Assembly: GCA_037783415.1 (NCBI GenBank)
Contig: JAZGTN010000163.1
Location: forward strand, 682,001 to 746,000
Length of the DNA: 64,000 bases
Direction: 5' to 3'
Source of the DNA: Leptasterias polaris
Lineage: Eukaryota; Echinodermata; Asteroidea; Forcipulatida; Asteriidae
Part shown: one piece after another, positions 48,101 to 60,100 of the stretch
Position numbering within the stretch: position 1 is the first letter of the stretch
How the letters are laid out: each line of letters starts with the position of its first letter
Notes under the pieces: model-generated
Told to the model about the DNA's origin: nothing
Seen by the model: only the letters and a program-made list of their open reading frames with translations
Database searches by the model: none
Translations under genes and position numbers: made by a program

Positions 48101-51100
48101 TGGGCCATTGATCCAAATCAACTGTCACCAGGGGCACGTTGCCACCTTCTCCTGGTTCCGTAAAAGGGTTACCTTCACAGTCTGTAAGGATAGGCATCCA
48201 CTAGGAGCTTAGCTGGTAGAGCAGAATGCACTACCTTCCCAACTTTTTACGAAGCAAAATAATGGTTAAGTGCCTTGCTCAAGGGCACAAGTGTCTCGAT
48301 GGGTATCGAATCCACACTCTGCTGCTGACAACACCAGAGCTTGGGTCCGGTGAACAAGACCTCTCGGCCATGACACGCCACAGTTATTTAAAGCAAGCAA
48401 TACTCAACAGGGAAAAGGAAACATTTCATGTTCATGTGTGCAGTCCATAAGCATTGTGCATGACACAACAAAGAGAGGTGCAACACACCATAAACACACA
48501 ATTCCTAAGTAAACTGGAAATTCTCACAATGAATTGCGGTGTCTGATCCACCTTTGCGTTTACACTTATTTTCTGGAATTCACGTTGCCGGATCTGATCC
48601 ACCAATTGCCGGATTCAACCTCCCTCAAATGGTGGATTTAAATTGCTGGATCATGAACCGGGTCTAATCTTGATGTTTGCATTTACACTAGCTGTTAAAT
48701 ACACATTGCTGGATCAGGTACGGGTCTGATCCACATTTCCGGATCTAGTGATTTGCACTTTATTCCGCACACATTTTTGCAGTTGGCAAACACCCAATTC
48801 TCAATGCAATGTGGGGAACATCAGACAGTAAGAATAATGTCAACAAGCCACTTATAAAAACAACAAACTGTTTTTTATTCAGTTACAACTTCCATCGAGA
48901 TCAGAGCACTGCTAGTAGGCAAACATTGGAAGAAACAAAAGCCATTTACTCTTTGGAAAAAAAACGGGAAAAAAACCCTCATTTCCTTACAATGTTACAT
49001 CGTGTTGTGTGGAAACTTACAGGTACTTTATTCAAAGTGGTCATGTGTCAGAAGATGAAAACAAACGGTCTCTAAAATTTGTCTGAAGAAATCCAGGTGT
49101 TTTGGGGTGGGGGGGGGGGGGGGTTTTGTGTAAAAAGGGCTAAACACAAAGTTCAGGGAACTGCTTGGTGGATAAAATAGGATGAATCTTATAAGTTCTC
49201 TTGAATGATAAAGTAGTAATCAGTAACCTAATTTGGTTGGAGAGTTTATTCTGGTCTCAAATTGCAATTTTATAGAGCAACTAATTAAAGCACAACAAGT
49301 AGCTGAGCTCAATAAATCCTTGCTCACCAGAAAAGGTTACCAGCCAAAATACTATGTCACCCCACTATCTTCAACTGATATCCTGCTTATTTTCGCTTAG
49401 CAAAAGAAAAACTGTTAAGCAATATTTGTTGCTTAAGCAGCTCTATGAAAATGGGCTGATTAGGACCAACAATGGCAAATGTTTGAATAAGTCGTGTCTA
49501 CCCCCCCCCCTTTAATCATCAAGAGGTATTTGTTGGTATGGGTTACATTTTGTTGTAAATACCTTTGTGAAATTTCAGTCCCAGGCCCATGGACTGTTAA
49601 AGGGACCATTGTCTACTAGCTTTGCTTCTTAATGGATCCCTCTGCAGTACTTTATTCTCGTCTTTGTGATTTACTTTCTTGGGTTTAATACTGTACAATA
49701 AATCAACCTGAACCTGAACCTGAAACTTGAAACCTGAGTTACAACTGATACTTTTCAGTGGCATACTTATTGGTTAGATTGATCAGTTAACACCCGGTTC
49801 AGACAGGCGTTCCAGAGTGACGCCAAACCAAATAGATTAGTAGCGACTCTAGGTCGATCCAAATAAATTTTCAGTTTCAGACAGGCAAACTTATTAGCGT
49901 AAATTAGCTGGGGATAAGAATACAACAAACCTTTTTAAAATACCTACCCTCTTTCCAAAGTTAAATAGGTGACACAAAGACACAAGGGCGTCGATCGCTA
50001 CTGAAAAGTAGGGGGGACGGGCGAGCAAGTCTTGACAAAATACATCTTACATTATTTGCACCCCACACCATTACTTTTACATTTAATTTCTGTGTTACAC
50101 TTTTTGTTCCCTATTTTTTGTTTGACCAGGAGGCGAGTTACAGGGGGTGATATTTAACAATAACATCATCCGAAATGGTGTTTGGGCCTGGGTTTCCCTT
50201 ATGTAAAACCGAGATTCTACCAAATACAAACATGCTTCGGGAGTCCGGCGTTTATCGTGTGTCAGCTTGAATTTCTTCGAAAAAACAAAATACTGCTTCT
50301 TCAACAAATCTTGTCATGGCCCAAACTGCTCCTATTTATTTTAATGGATTTTACTACATTTTGTGTGTTGTGCGGTTGTTAAAAAAATGTAACACATTTG
50401 CACGTGCGCGCACACACAGACATCCTTTGTGGAGGGATGTGTACTGTACATTATAGCATACACAAACGCGGGATTTTGGCGTTCATGTCTTGGACGAAAC
50501 TTGTCGTCTATTGTCTGTATTATAGAAACGGAAATAGACCCAAAATACCATTCTGCGCGTGGTCCATCAGAACAAAAGATGAAAATGAAGAAAACATTTC
50601 ACCGTTTGTTCGCTATACTTTTATTTGAACAAAAAATGTAATGAAATATTAAATCTAGAAAATGGTGTATATTTTTATATGTTGTTGCATATTTCTAATG
50701 AATAGTCAATCAAAAAGTGGGGGGGGACATCTGATATGCTGTCCCCCCCCCCCCCCAGTTTAAAAAGTGGGGGGGTCATGTCCCCCCCCCCCCCCCCCCC
50801 CCCCCCCGTCCCCCACCCATCGACGCCCTTGCAAAGACAGTGCCCTAGCAAAGTAATGTAGCAAATTCATAGTTAATACTGTCTCGATTAATTTGACCCT
50901 TGCAGTGTATTTTTCTTTAGCTTAGGTTCACGCTCCCAGCAAGGAAACAAGCAAAAACACACAGAGGGTACAAAGAAAGTAGTTAGACTGAAAAGAAGAG
51001 TCAGACTGTGGTAATCCAGAGTGATCAAATGAAAGGAATGAATAGGAGAGTTGTGGTTTGGTGAACTGCATAATAATACTTTGTTATACTCTTGGGCGGG

Positions 51101-54100
51101 ATATTTATAAAGAAAACACCAAGGGAAAATCTGTCAAACTTGTTTATTTGTTCTGGATTGTTATTCTTAATAATAAATTGAAATGCTCAAAATCCAAAAT
51201 GACAAAAGGGACGCTTTGTTGTGTGAATTCAAGCCTACTTAGTTCTCGTTGATGTGTGAATTGGTTCATTTACTCATGTGCAATTAATTTCAATCCCCAG
51301 GTGTGGTGAGTGTGTTACAAGTGATTGGGATTGTGACTGGTGTGTATTGGACAATAAATGCACACACCGAAGCAGTGAGGAGTGCAGAGCTGGAGAAACC
51401 ATCGTCATTGGAGAAAATGCAAGTTTTTGTCCATTTTTGATCTCATTGATATAAACACTTTGGCCCATTTTAAAACCGTGGCTTTGGACTGGCTGGGGCT
51501 CTGTCGGTAGTTTTGAAAATTTGTGGTTGAACAATGAAAAATTGACTAGAGCGGGACTTGACACCTGCGAGCTCTGGATTATCTCACCGGTGTTCTACCA
51601 ACTTAACTGAGCCCTATGTTGCCAGTCTCCTTATTTTGTTAATAATATCTTTGTTCGGGGTACCAGTCAGCAGTTACAGGGAATGTCCAGGGACCACACC
51701 CAAGTTTACGATACAATCTAGGAAACGGCAGTGGAGGGATCACCTTGAGGGGATGCAAATTATTAATTCAAATATCAAGTAATAAACCTCAAGGGAAACT
51801 GACTGGGTCAATTTGAAATCATTTTGGGTTGAACAAAGAATTTTGTTTGTTGTTGAAAATGTACACTTTTGGTTTGGGACTTGTTCGTGTTTTCAAAAAG
51901 GACCATTGTCTTGTTGGTACTAGATATGATGCATTGGTTGAATACACCGATCCATTAAGCCACGCCCATTTCTCATTGACCAATCACAACCGCGAAATCT
52001 GATCACCATTTGAGCCGTTTGGTGATCTTTGCACTAATGGTGATCGGGTTTCGCGGCTGTGATTGGTCAACTCGTAAGGAGGCGGGGCTTAATGGATCGA
52101 TCTATTACAAGCAAGCGTGATATACATTTGTGACCCCCCCCAAAAAACACTGAAGCTGATGACATACCATATATCAATGTTATTTTGTATGTTTACCTTT
52201 TAAAGTAACAATAATAACAATATTAATAACCAATGCTCAAACCTTAATTTTTACCCCTTATGGTTGTACCAAACAGGTTTGCCCAGCTATGTTTGAATTT
52301 TAAGACGCATTTGCAAAATAAGCAATTTGGTTAGCCAAACAGCATTGTTTTTCAGTGCTTCCCTTCTAGGGGTTAGTGACAAGAGGTATCAATGTGATGT
52401 GTTGCCCATAGAAGCGAGGCCGACGACCTGATAAATAATCTCCTTAATACCAACACTGAAAGAAAAATGTTTCTGAGTGAGTTTAGTTGTTGTTATTTGT
52501 TCCTGATGTCAATGATGATAATAGTACGAGACATTTGTATAATGCAGGAGCCTCTATACGCAACGCAAACAAAAAACAATGAAATGAAATTTATAAAACA
52601 AAAGTGTAGATTCAAATAAATGAGTCTTTAAAGGTCCGTTTCAAACCGGAAGAGAGTCAGCTTGCCGGATATGAGCATGTAAGTCGTTCCATAACAAAGG
52701 TGCAATGAAGTTGAAGCCTCTTTGACCATAGTATTTTGTAGAAAAAGTAGTTTGCATCAGTAAGGAATAGGAATATATTTATGGGGAAGATCAGATATAC
52801 AGGGAAACACCCCTCCCACCCCCCCCCCCCCCCCACCCATCCCAATGAAATGGCACTTGAGAAATGAGATTTAACTAAGCCTGATGATGATAATATTAAT
52901 TTTCAGAATCCCGGTGGTGGCGTTAAGCAAGGACCAGACTTCTGCCCTCAGATACAACTACAGAAGGGAGAGGTTCTTGTTCCGGTTGACATTTCAAGAC
53001 CAATATCCGTCAATGTTTCCAACTTGCCAAGCTCCGATACAGTATGCATTTTTCTTTCTTTTTTCAATTATGAAATAAGTATTTTAAGAGCAAATTTCTG
53101 CACTAGCTTTGTAAGAATCAAATGTGGTTTGGGGGGGGGGGGGTTTAACCTGTAAAACATTTTCACTGCTACCATAAGCAAGCAAAGCAGAGCCATGAGT
53201 TTACCAATAAGCCATTTGCGAGTTAAATTTGAATAATGTCTGGTACAATGACTTGTTTAGTCACAAGTTACCGCTTAAATTTGAATTCCTCAGACTATCG
53301 AGACAGTTGCTATGTCACATGGTTCTGGGCAAGCTTTTGTATAGCAACCTCCAGATGAGCAAACCCTGGTACCATTGTGTCATACACATCCATTCAGAAT
53401 TGTGTATGGGTGTTCACCGTCTCTTACTTAACTAAGCAAAAGCTTGCCCCTAATCATGTGACATAGCAACTGTCTCGATAGTCTGAGGAATTCAAATTTA
53501 AGCGGTAACTTGTGACTAAACAAGTCATTGTACCAGACATTATTCAAATGTAACTCGCAAATGGCTTATTCTAAGCAAGAGTTGATGTTAAAGAACTTTA
53601 ACTTAAGAAAAGGCCAACCTAAAGTCTTTTTGAAAATGAATTAGGACAAAGTTGGCATACAAGAGTGCCATAGAATTTAACTACATCAATCTTTATTCCT
53701 TGCCGGCAGATCAACTACAAATGTTCCTTATTGGTAGAGAATTTACCCCAGTCAGTCTCGGCAAATAAAGTATCCGATGATGTCATCGAATGTAATAGTC
53801 AAGCGGTAAGTATGAGTTGATGATGATGATTATGGTTATTATCTGAAGAATGGTGAAAATGTAGTCTTGAATGTTTATGATTGAATCAGAATGACTGAAA
53901 AAACCTGGTTTAGATGAATAGAAATCATGTATGCACGAAAATGAAATTTAATGCAATAGCAGTCGAAAAGAAACCCAGTTTGAATGAATTACGAGAAAAT
54001 GCGGGAATTTGAATGCAAGTTATTGAAACTGAAGTATTTTTTGCTGAAAACTCCCGGAAAAACCTATAATTACAAAAAATTATGATATTAATAATAATTG

Positions 54101-57100
54101 TTATAATTCTTACTGTTATATGGTCATTTCATTCTTCTATTTGTTATATTTCATTTCAAAGTATACCTATGAAGCAGACGACATGAATGAGTTGATAGCC
54201 CAGTTGTCCATCAGTTGGAATGACAACAGGGAATTTGATGATTTCCACAGATTTAACGGTGAGTGAGGATATTGCTTTGAGGCTATATAGGGCCCAATTT
54301 CACAGAACTGTTGTAGCACGAAAAGTAGCACAGCCATAAAAACTGGGGCCTGATTTACTAACAAATCAACAACAGAGATTGCCCAATATTAAGGGACCAA
54401 CTTAATGCTTATTTACACGTAGTTACTGGTAGAAAGCAAACTTTTGGTTCTAACAGGCACGATATTCTTCCTACTTAAGTCTGATTTTTCCGATTTGTTT
54501 GCCCTTGGAAAAATCTGAAAAATTGTGAATAAATAGCCTGAAAAGTATATTAAACCATAGGCCTACACCATATGAACAAGTAGGTCAGCCCTTGGGCTCA
54601 AACATTATTTTCCTACTTTTTTCCAAGCACCAAATATCGTGCCTGTTTTAAGTTAACTTATCACATTTCTTTCCAGGCATAAAATTTACTTTATGGAGAA
54701 AAAAAAACCCAGTAAATATAACATGTCTAAATTGATCCTTGGTGTATCCCATTCCCAACATATGCATAAAATAACAAACCTGTGAAAATTTGGGCTCAAT
54801 TGGTCATCGAAGTTACAAGAAAATAATGAAAGAAAAAACCTTGTTGCACAAATTTGTGTGCTTTCAGATGCCTGAAAAAGGCTTCAGGCCTGAAGTCTTT
54901 TTCAGATTCAAATATTTTAGTGAGAAATTACCTCTTTCTCAAAAACTACGTTACTTCAGAGGGAGTCGTTTCTCACAATGTTTTATACTATCAACAGCTC
55001 TCCGTTGCTCGTTACCAAGTAAGTTTTTATGCTAGTATATATTTTGAGTAATTACCAAAGGTGTCCAGTGCCTTTAACTCTCTAACTTCTAGAGGGCAAG
55101 AAAATGAGAAAACGAAGTCATAATAATATGAAAAATGGGGAGGGGGGGAGATTACAAGTCTCTAACCTCACATAAAAATTTTGAAAAAAACCACTGTGTT
55201 TGAAACCTTTCAAGGCAAATTTTTGTCAAAATTCCAAAATGGTTGATAACATCATATTCCAATGGTCTTTACATTTTTGTACAGATAATTTCAGTTCATT
55301 CCTAAATTGTGATGATATTCGATCAAAACAGCATTGAATTTGACCTATAAGACTGGCACAAGTCCTTCTTTGGAATGTATCGACCTGTTTTGATTAGATG
55401 TCCAATGACGGCATGTTTTAAATTGACGTTTAAAGGGATGGTATACGTTTGGTAATCACTCTTAAAATTAATGGCAATAAAAAACTTAGTTAGAAGCCTT
55501 CAGCAGCTTTGCGATAGTATAAAGCATTTTAAGAAACATTTTACTTTGAAGAAATGTAGTTATGTAAAAAGATATCAGTTTTAACTACCCAAAGTTTTAA
55601 TCTGAGAAACGTTTCTGTCAGAAACGTTTCTCAGATTGTGTATTCCTGTTGGGGGGTTATTCTTCCTGCGTGGAAATATTCGCTCTGGATTCTCGGCAAT
55701 ATCTCAAAAACGCGACCACCTTTTGAAGTGAAATTTTCACAGGTTAGTTTTATTGTATATTATATCTACATTTAGTTAGGATTGAAACAATCGAACGGTT
55801 TCAAAAACCAAAGGTGTACTTTGCCTTTAACACCATTTTAATGTGAGATTAGAGACTTGTAATTTTGTCTTAATTTTCACAAGGACTCTATCTATTAGAA
55901 AGCTGAGTGCATCACAAAATGCACTTTGACCTTGGAGCCAATCTTTAAGGCTCGGGGAACATGAATGTGTGTTGTGACAGCGAAACAAAAACAAAAGAAT
56001 AAAATAATTTAACAAGCGGGCATTATTGGATGCTTTGATCAAAGCATCCAATTTTGAGCAGATAATAATAATAATAATAATAACAACATTTATAATGCGC
56101 ACATATCCACCCCAAGGGATGCTCAAGGCGCCTAACATACTATTACCCCCTGGTCACTGGGCCATTTATTTCATTCCTTAAACCATCTCAGCTCCCTGGG
56201 GAGTATACAGCCTGTGCTGCAATATATGCGCTACTAGGCTAAATCAATCACAAGAACCATCTCTGCCCTCACAGGTACCCATTTTACCCCTGGGTGGAGA
56301 GAAGCAATTATAGTTAAGTGTCTTGCTCAGGGACACAAGTGTCACGACCGGGACTCGAACCCACACTCTGCTGAACAGAAACACCAGAGCTTGAGTTCGG
56401 TGTTCTTAACCGCTCGGCCACGACACGCCAGATAAAGACACCACCTGTAATCCAACAATGTATACTCTCTTTTTTTTTAGTTACACTTTACAAATGCAGT
56501 GTAGACCGGCGGGATTGTAGTCGATGTTTGGCAGTGAAGACAGCAAGACCTGAACTTGAATGTCGTTGGTGTGGTAATCAGTGTTCACACATTGACAGTA
56601 CAATGTGTTCAAACGGTGCTCTAGCACCTGGTGGTCAGTGTCCAGCACCTTATCTTGAAAAGGTAACTATTGACCCCTTGCGTAAAGGTCACACATAGCT
56701 ACTGTATGCCATGTGCTCGCTATTTTGGAAATCAAATTACACCTAAACACTGTGATGTTTCAATGTATAGACCTTTCCATTGTTGATAAACAAAGTGCGC
56801 CAGTTGGCATGGACGGCCGAATGTTAGCAAAACATTCAATCGTGTTAAAAAATGTTAAAATACCTTTGTCAATACACATTTATCATGCTGCCACCATCTT
56901 GGTCATGTTCCCTGTATCCACAAATGAATATATGCTAATATTCATTGCACTGCAAAAGGAACCAGGCTATTTTTCCTTCCAGCCTCGGTTTGGGTATACG
57001 TTGGTTCAGATTGGAGAAAACTAAGATGGCCGCATCATGACGAAGGTCTATTGGTATAACTAGAAAGTTATGTAGTTTTATTGATTTAATTAATATGTCT

Positions 57101-60100
57101 TCCAGATTATTGTCAACAAATAAAAATGTGCTTTAACTTATTAAAAACAACATGAGCTAAGACTGTTACTTCTCTGTTGTTCTTAATGATGCCTTTTCAA
57201 CTAAAGAACAGAAACAGATGTGCCATGATTTGTAGAGTTATACAACTAGACAGAACTTTAATGGTTTCTGTTTTTCATTTTCTTTTTTTGTCTATTAAGT
57301 GTATTTGAACATTTTTTTTATATTGAAACCAATCAATGCTTTATGAATGTTTTTATCGATTGATTGATGGATTGGTTGATTGATTGATTTCATCTTGGCA
57401 GGTTTTTCCACGAACTGGGCCAATGGAAGGCAATACTGTCATTGCAGTAATGGGTACCAATATTGGTCAGCAATTTCAAGATGTCCGAAGTGTTATGGTT
57501 GGCCAACAGTCATGTAACCTGACTGGACTAGAAGACCAGTATATCACTGGTGAAAGGTAATACTTGTCTGACACTTTATAGCTGACCTTTGGCGTTAAAA
57601 AGTAAAAGTGTAAGACAACTTTGAATAAATTATTTCAGTTTATTTATTTATTAATTTATTTACTATTATTTTTTATTTTTTTTTTTATTTTTTTTTTATT
57701 ATTTATGTATTGGTATATATGTAGGTATATATATATTTGATTATTATTATTTTTGTTTAGGGGGGGGCTCGTTTAGGTTAAAAACTTCAGTCAAAGACTG
57801 TCATCATTTCTCAGAAATGGCTCTTTTGGAATTGCTAATGGAGGCTAAAATTACTCCTTGTTAAAGAGAAGTACTCATGGTTAAGTCTCTTGCTCAATGA
57901 CTCAGGTGTCATGACTGGATTCAAACCCATACTTGGATGTCTTTGGCACTTGAACTTTAGAACTTGAGTAAGGTTCACTGGACGCGGCCACGACAGCCAG
58001 TGCTGTCGATGCCCTTGTAACTGGCCGTGGTTCCCCTCGAAAAAAATACCCTTTTCACGGCCATAATGCCGTGCCCTTTTCCCCCGTTGGTCGTCGTGCC
58101 CTTTTCCCAGTTGGCCGGCGTGCCCTTTTAATGAAAGTTAAATATTTACTTGTTTTAGTTTTCAGCGGACAATGTATCTTGTTTAATGTATATCCAGCAC
58201 AATCCGCTCAAGAGAGAAGTTGTAGCGTAAATTGTTTAGTTCACGCACGCTATCGCGACCCTCAAACGGTTGCAAACACGCACCCGTTGTACATGAACAT
58301 CCGACGTCTTTAAACAAGGAACCAGAGGGTGCTCTGTTGTTTCTACCGCCCTCTTCTGGTGGAATTGTTGCACTGCGCGACATAAAAATCGTTTAGTGAA
58401 TGAATCGCGTCCAAAACTTTTCTGGTTAAACTACATAATTTAATAATGCTGCGAAAAGAACGTTTCAAGCGGACTGTTTAAGGTAAACTCGAACACTCTG
58501 CTGCCAAATGCAAGAAATTGAACTTCTTTTTGGGGTAACTTTTATATTATTTATTACTTATTTTCAAATTACTTAAAGAATTTGTTTTTTACAAATCATG
58601 TACAGTTTACTTATGAATAAGATATGATTTATCCATTTTCATATTCATGTAAACTGTTTTATCGGGTTTACCACCCAAAGGGGAACTTCTGGTCAATTTT
58701 TAAAAAATATTTATTTGTAGGTTTTTTTCTGTTGCGGGAGGGAAACTTGCAACTTATTTAGCTGCTTCTAATCTAGCCAGAGGCTAATTGATATGACAGT
58801 CTTTTTTTCCCCGGATCAAGAATTATTATCTTTGGACACTTTTTCAATAAAAGAGGCATGTTTAATGAATCAACAAAGTAGTTCCCTGTTGGTTGTATTT
58901 TGTTTAATAACTTTCATAACTTAGTGGCCTTCGTGCCTTTTTTATTTTCACATTTTGGCCTTGGTGCCCTTTCTACTGGCCTTGGTGCCCTCCAAAATTT
59001 TCAAAACTCCAAAGTGGCTTTGCCCTAAAAAAAATTGTAATTCCAGGCCTGCAAAGGGCCCCAAAATATTGTATCCAGTATGCAGGGATGAACAGATTTA
59101 AAACTTTTCTTGATAATGAAGACCATTTGCATAATTTGACTCTGCTCTGAAGCTGAAAATATTGCTCAAAAGATGTCTTTGCTGAGAAAAAAAAGTCGAG
59201 GAAAATACCACTACAAATAGTTGGTTAATTTGATGAATTTAGCTATTTTTCTCTGCTGATTCACGAGCCTACGAATGTGTCAAAATATCACAAAATTTTG
59301 TAAATCTGTTTCTGTACAAATTCTTGACAGACTCATTGATGTTAACATTTTCAGCAAGTTTCAGGACAAAACATGTAATGGTTTTGTAATTATCCACTAA
59401 TAAGCATGACCGACAAATCACTAGGTTTGCTATTTTGCGTTTTTCACAAAGTGGTGCACGAAAATTTGCCGGTCTATCCATTCCATTGAAATATAACGCT
59501 GACATGGTGCAAAACACACTGTGGTATGATTTGTTTGTTTTCACGAACTAGCGAATCTGTTGACCTATAGGCATTTTTACAAATTGGCAACCCTTAATAG
59601 CCTTAATATTCACTGTACTTTTGTTCATTTTAACATAGTGGCAAGTGTGCTTAGGACTTAATAACCTATCAAAATAGCTGCAAGATTGCAAATATATTGA
59701 CAGTTCTGTATGTCTGAAGAGGTCAGCTTTTTTTTAGTAACTTTTAGAAGAAAAACACTCAAGCAGTCTCAGAAACGGCAATTTGAAAAAGGTGACGAAA
59801 TGTGTGTAATGACAACCTCTAAAAGACATTTGCCCGTGGATTTATTTTTCCTGATGATATTCTGTTGTGACTCCTTTCAGTGTGAGCTGTCTCACTGCTA
59901 CAATGGACTCTAATATTGAACAGACTATCACCATTGCAGTGGCTCCTGTAGACGGGGGTGCAGACCTTGCAAGCACGGGAACGGTGATGTTTGGATACAG
60001 GGTAATTTGATGTAAAATCACTGAATAGCTCTAAAAGCATCATCTTTAATGCTCCTAAAATATATCTTGGAAAACCGAGTACAACTAAAAAAATATATCA

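Larger units (their letters stand above)
44525..51300 (+). other. Plexin intron 7 (6.8 kb)
   Basis: It contains a degenerate CCAATTGG-rich tract (44840-45230), the 34-bp minisatellite, the 171-bp satellite, a TTAA MITE (46742-47113), (TAAA)n DNA (47640-47840), an antisense SINE (48060-48383), a G run (49106-49123) and the second copy of the GGGGGGACA TIR element (49983-50831). Confidence 0.85.
51419..52906 (+). other. Plexin intron 8 (1.5 kb), GC-AG type
   Basis: The intron starts gcaagt and ends with a normal ttttcag. It contains a tRNA-like SINE (51525-51850), a compact foldback MITE (51948-52100) and a C homopolymer near 52819-52835. Confidence 0.8.
54259..56480 (+). other. Plexin intron 11 (2.2 kb)
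   Basis: It is almost entirely repeats: a TIR MITE (54454-54645), a truncated TTAA MITE (54737-55078), a foldback-family copy split by another TTAA MITE (about 55085-55950), and an antisense SINE (56065-56431). Confidence 0.85.
57557..59880 (+). other. Plexin intron 13 (2.3 kb)
   Basis: It contains T-rich simple sequence (57640-57750), an antisense SINE head (57862-57998) and a ~1-kb block bracketed by 'ggccttggtgccc'-type repeats (58018-59050). The last 800 bp show nothing recognisable. Confidence 0.85.

Noticed and set aside
51419..51424. GT donor at 51423 for exon 8
   Set aside because: It ends the exon in phase 1, while exon 9 must be entered in phase 0; the bases after it (gttttt) are also a poor donor.
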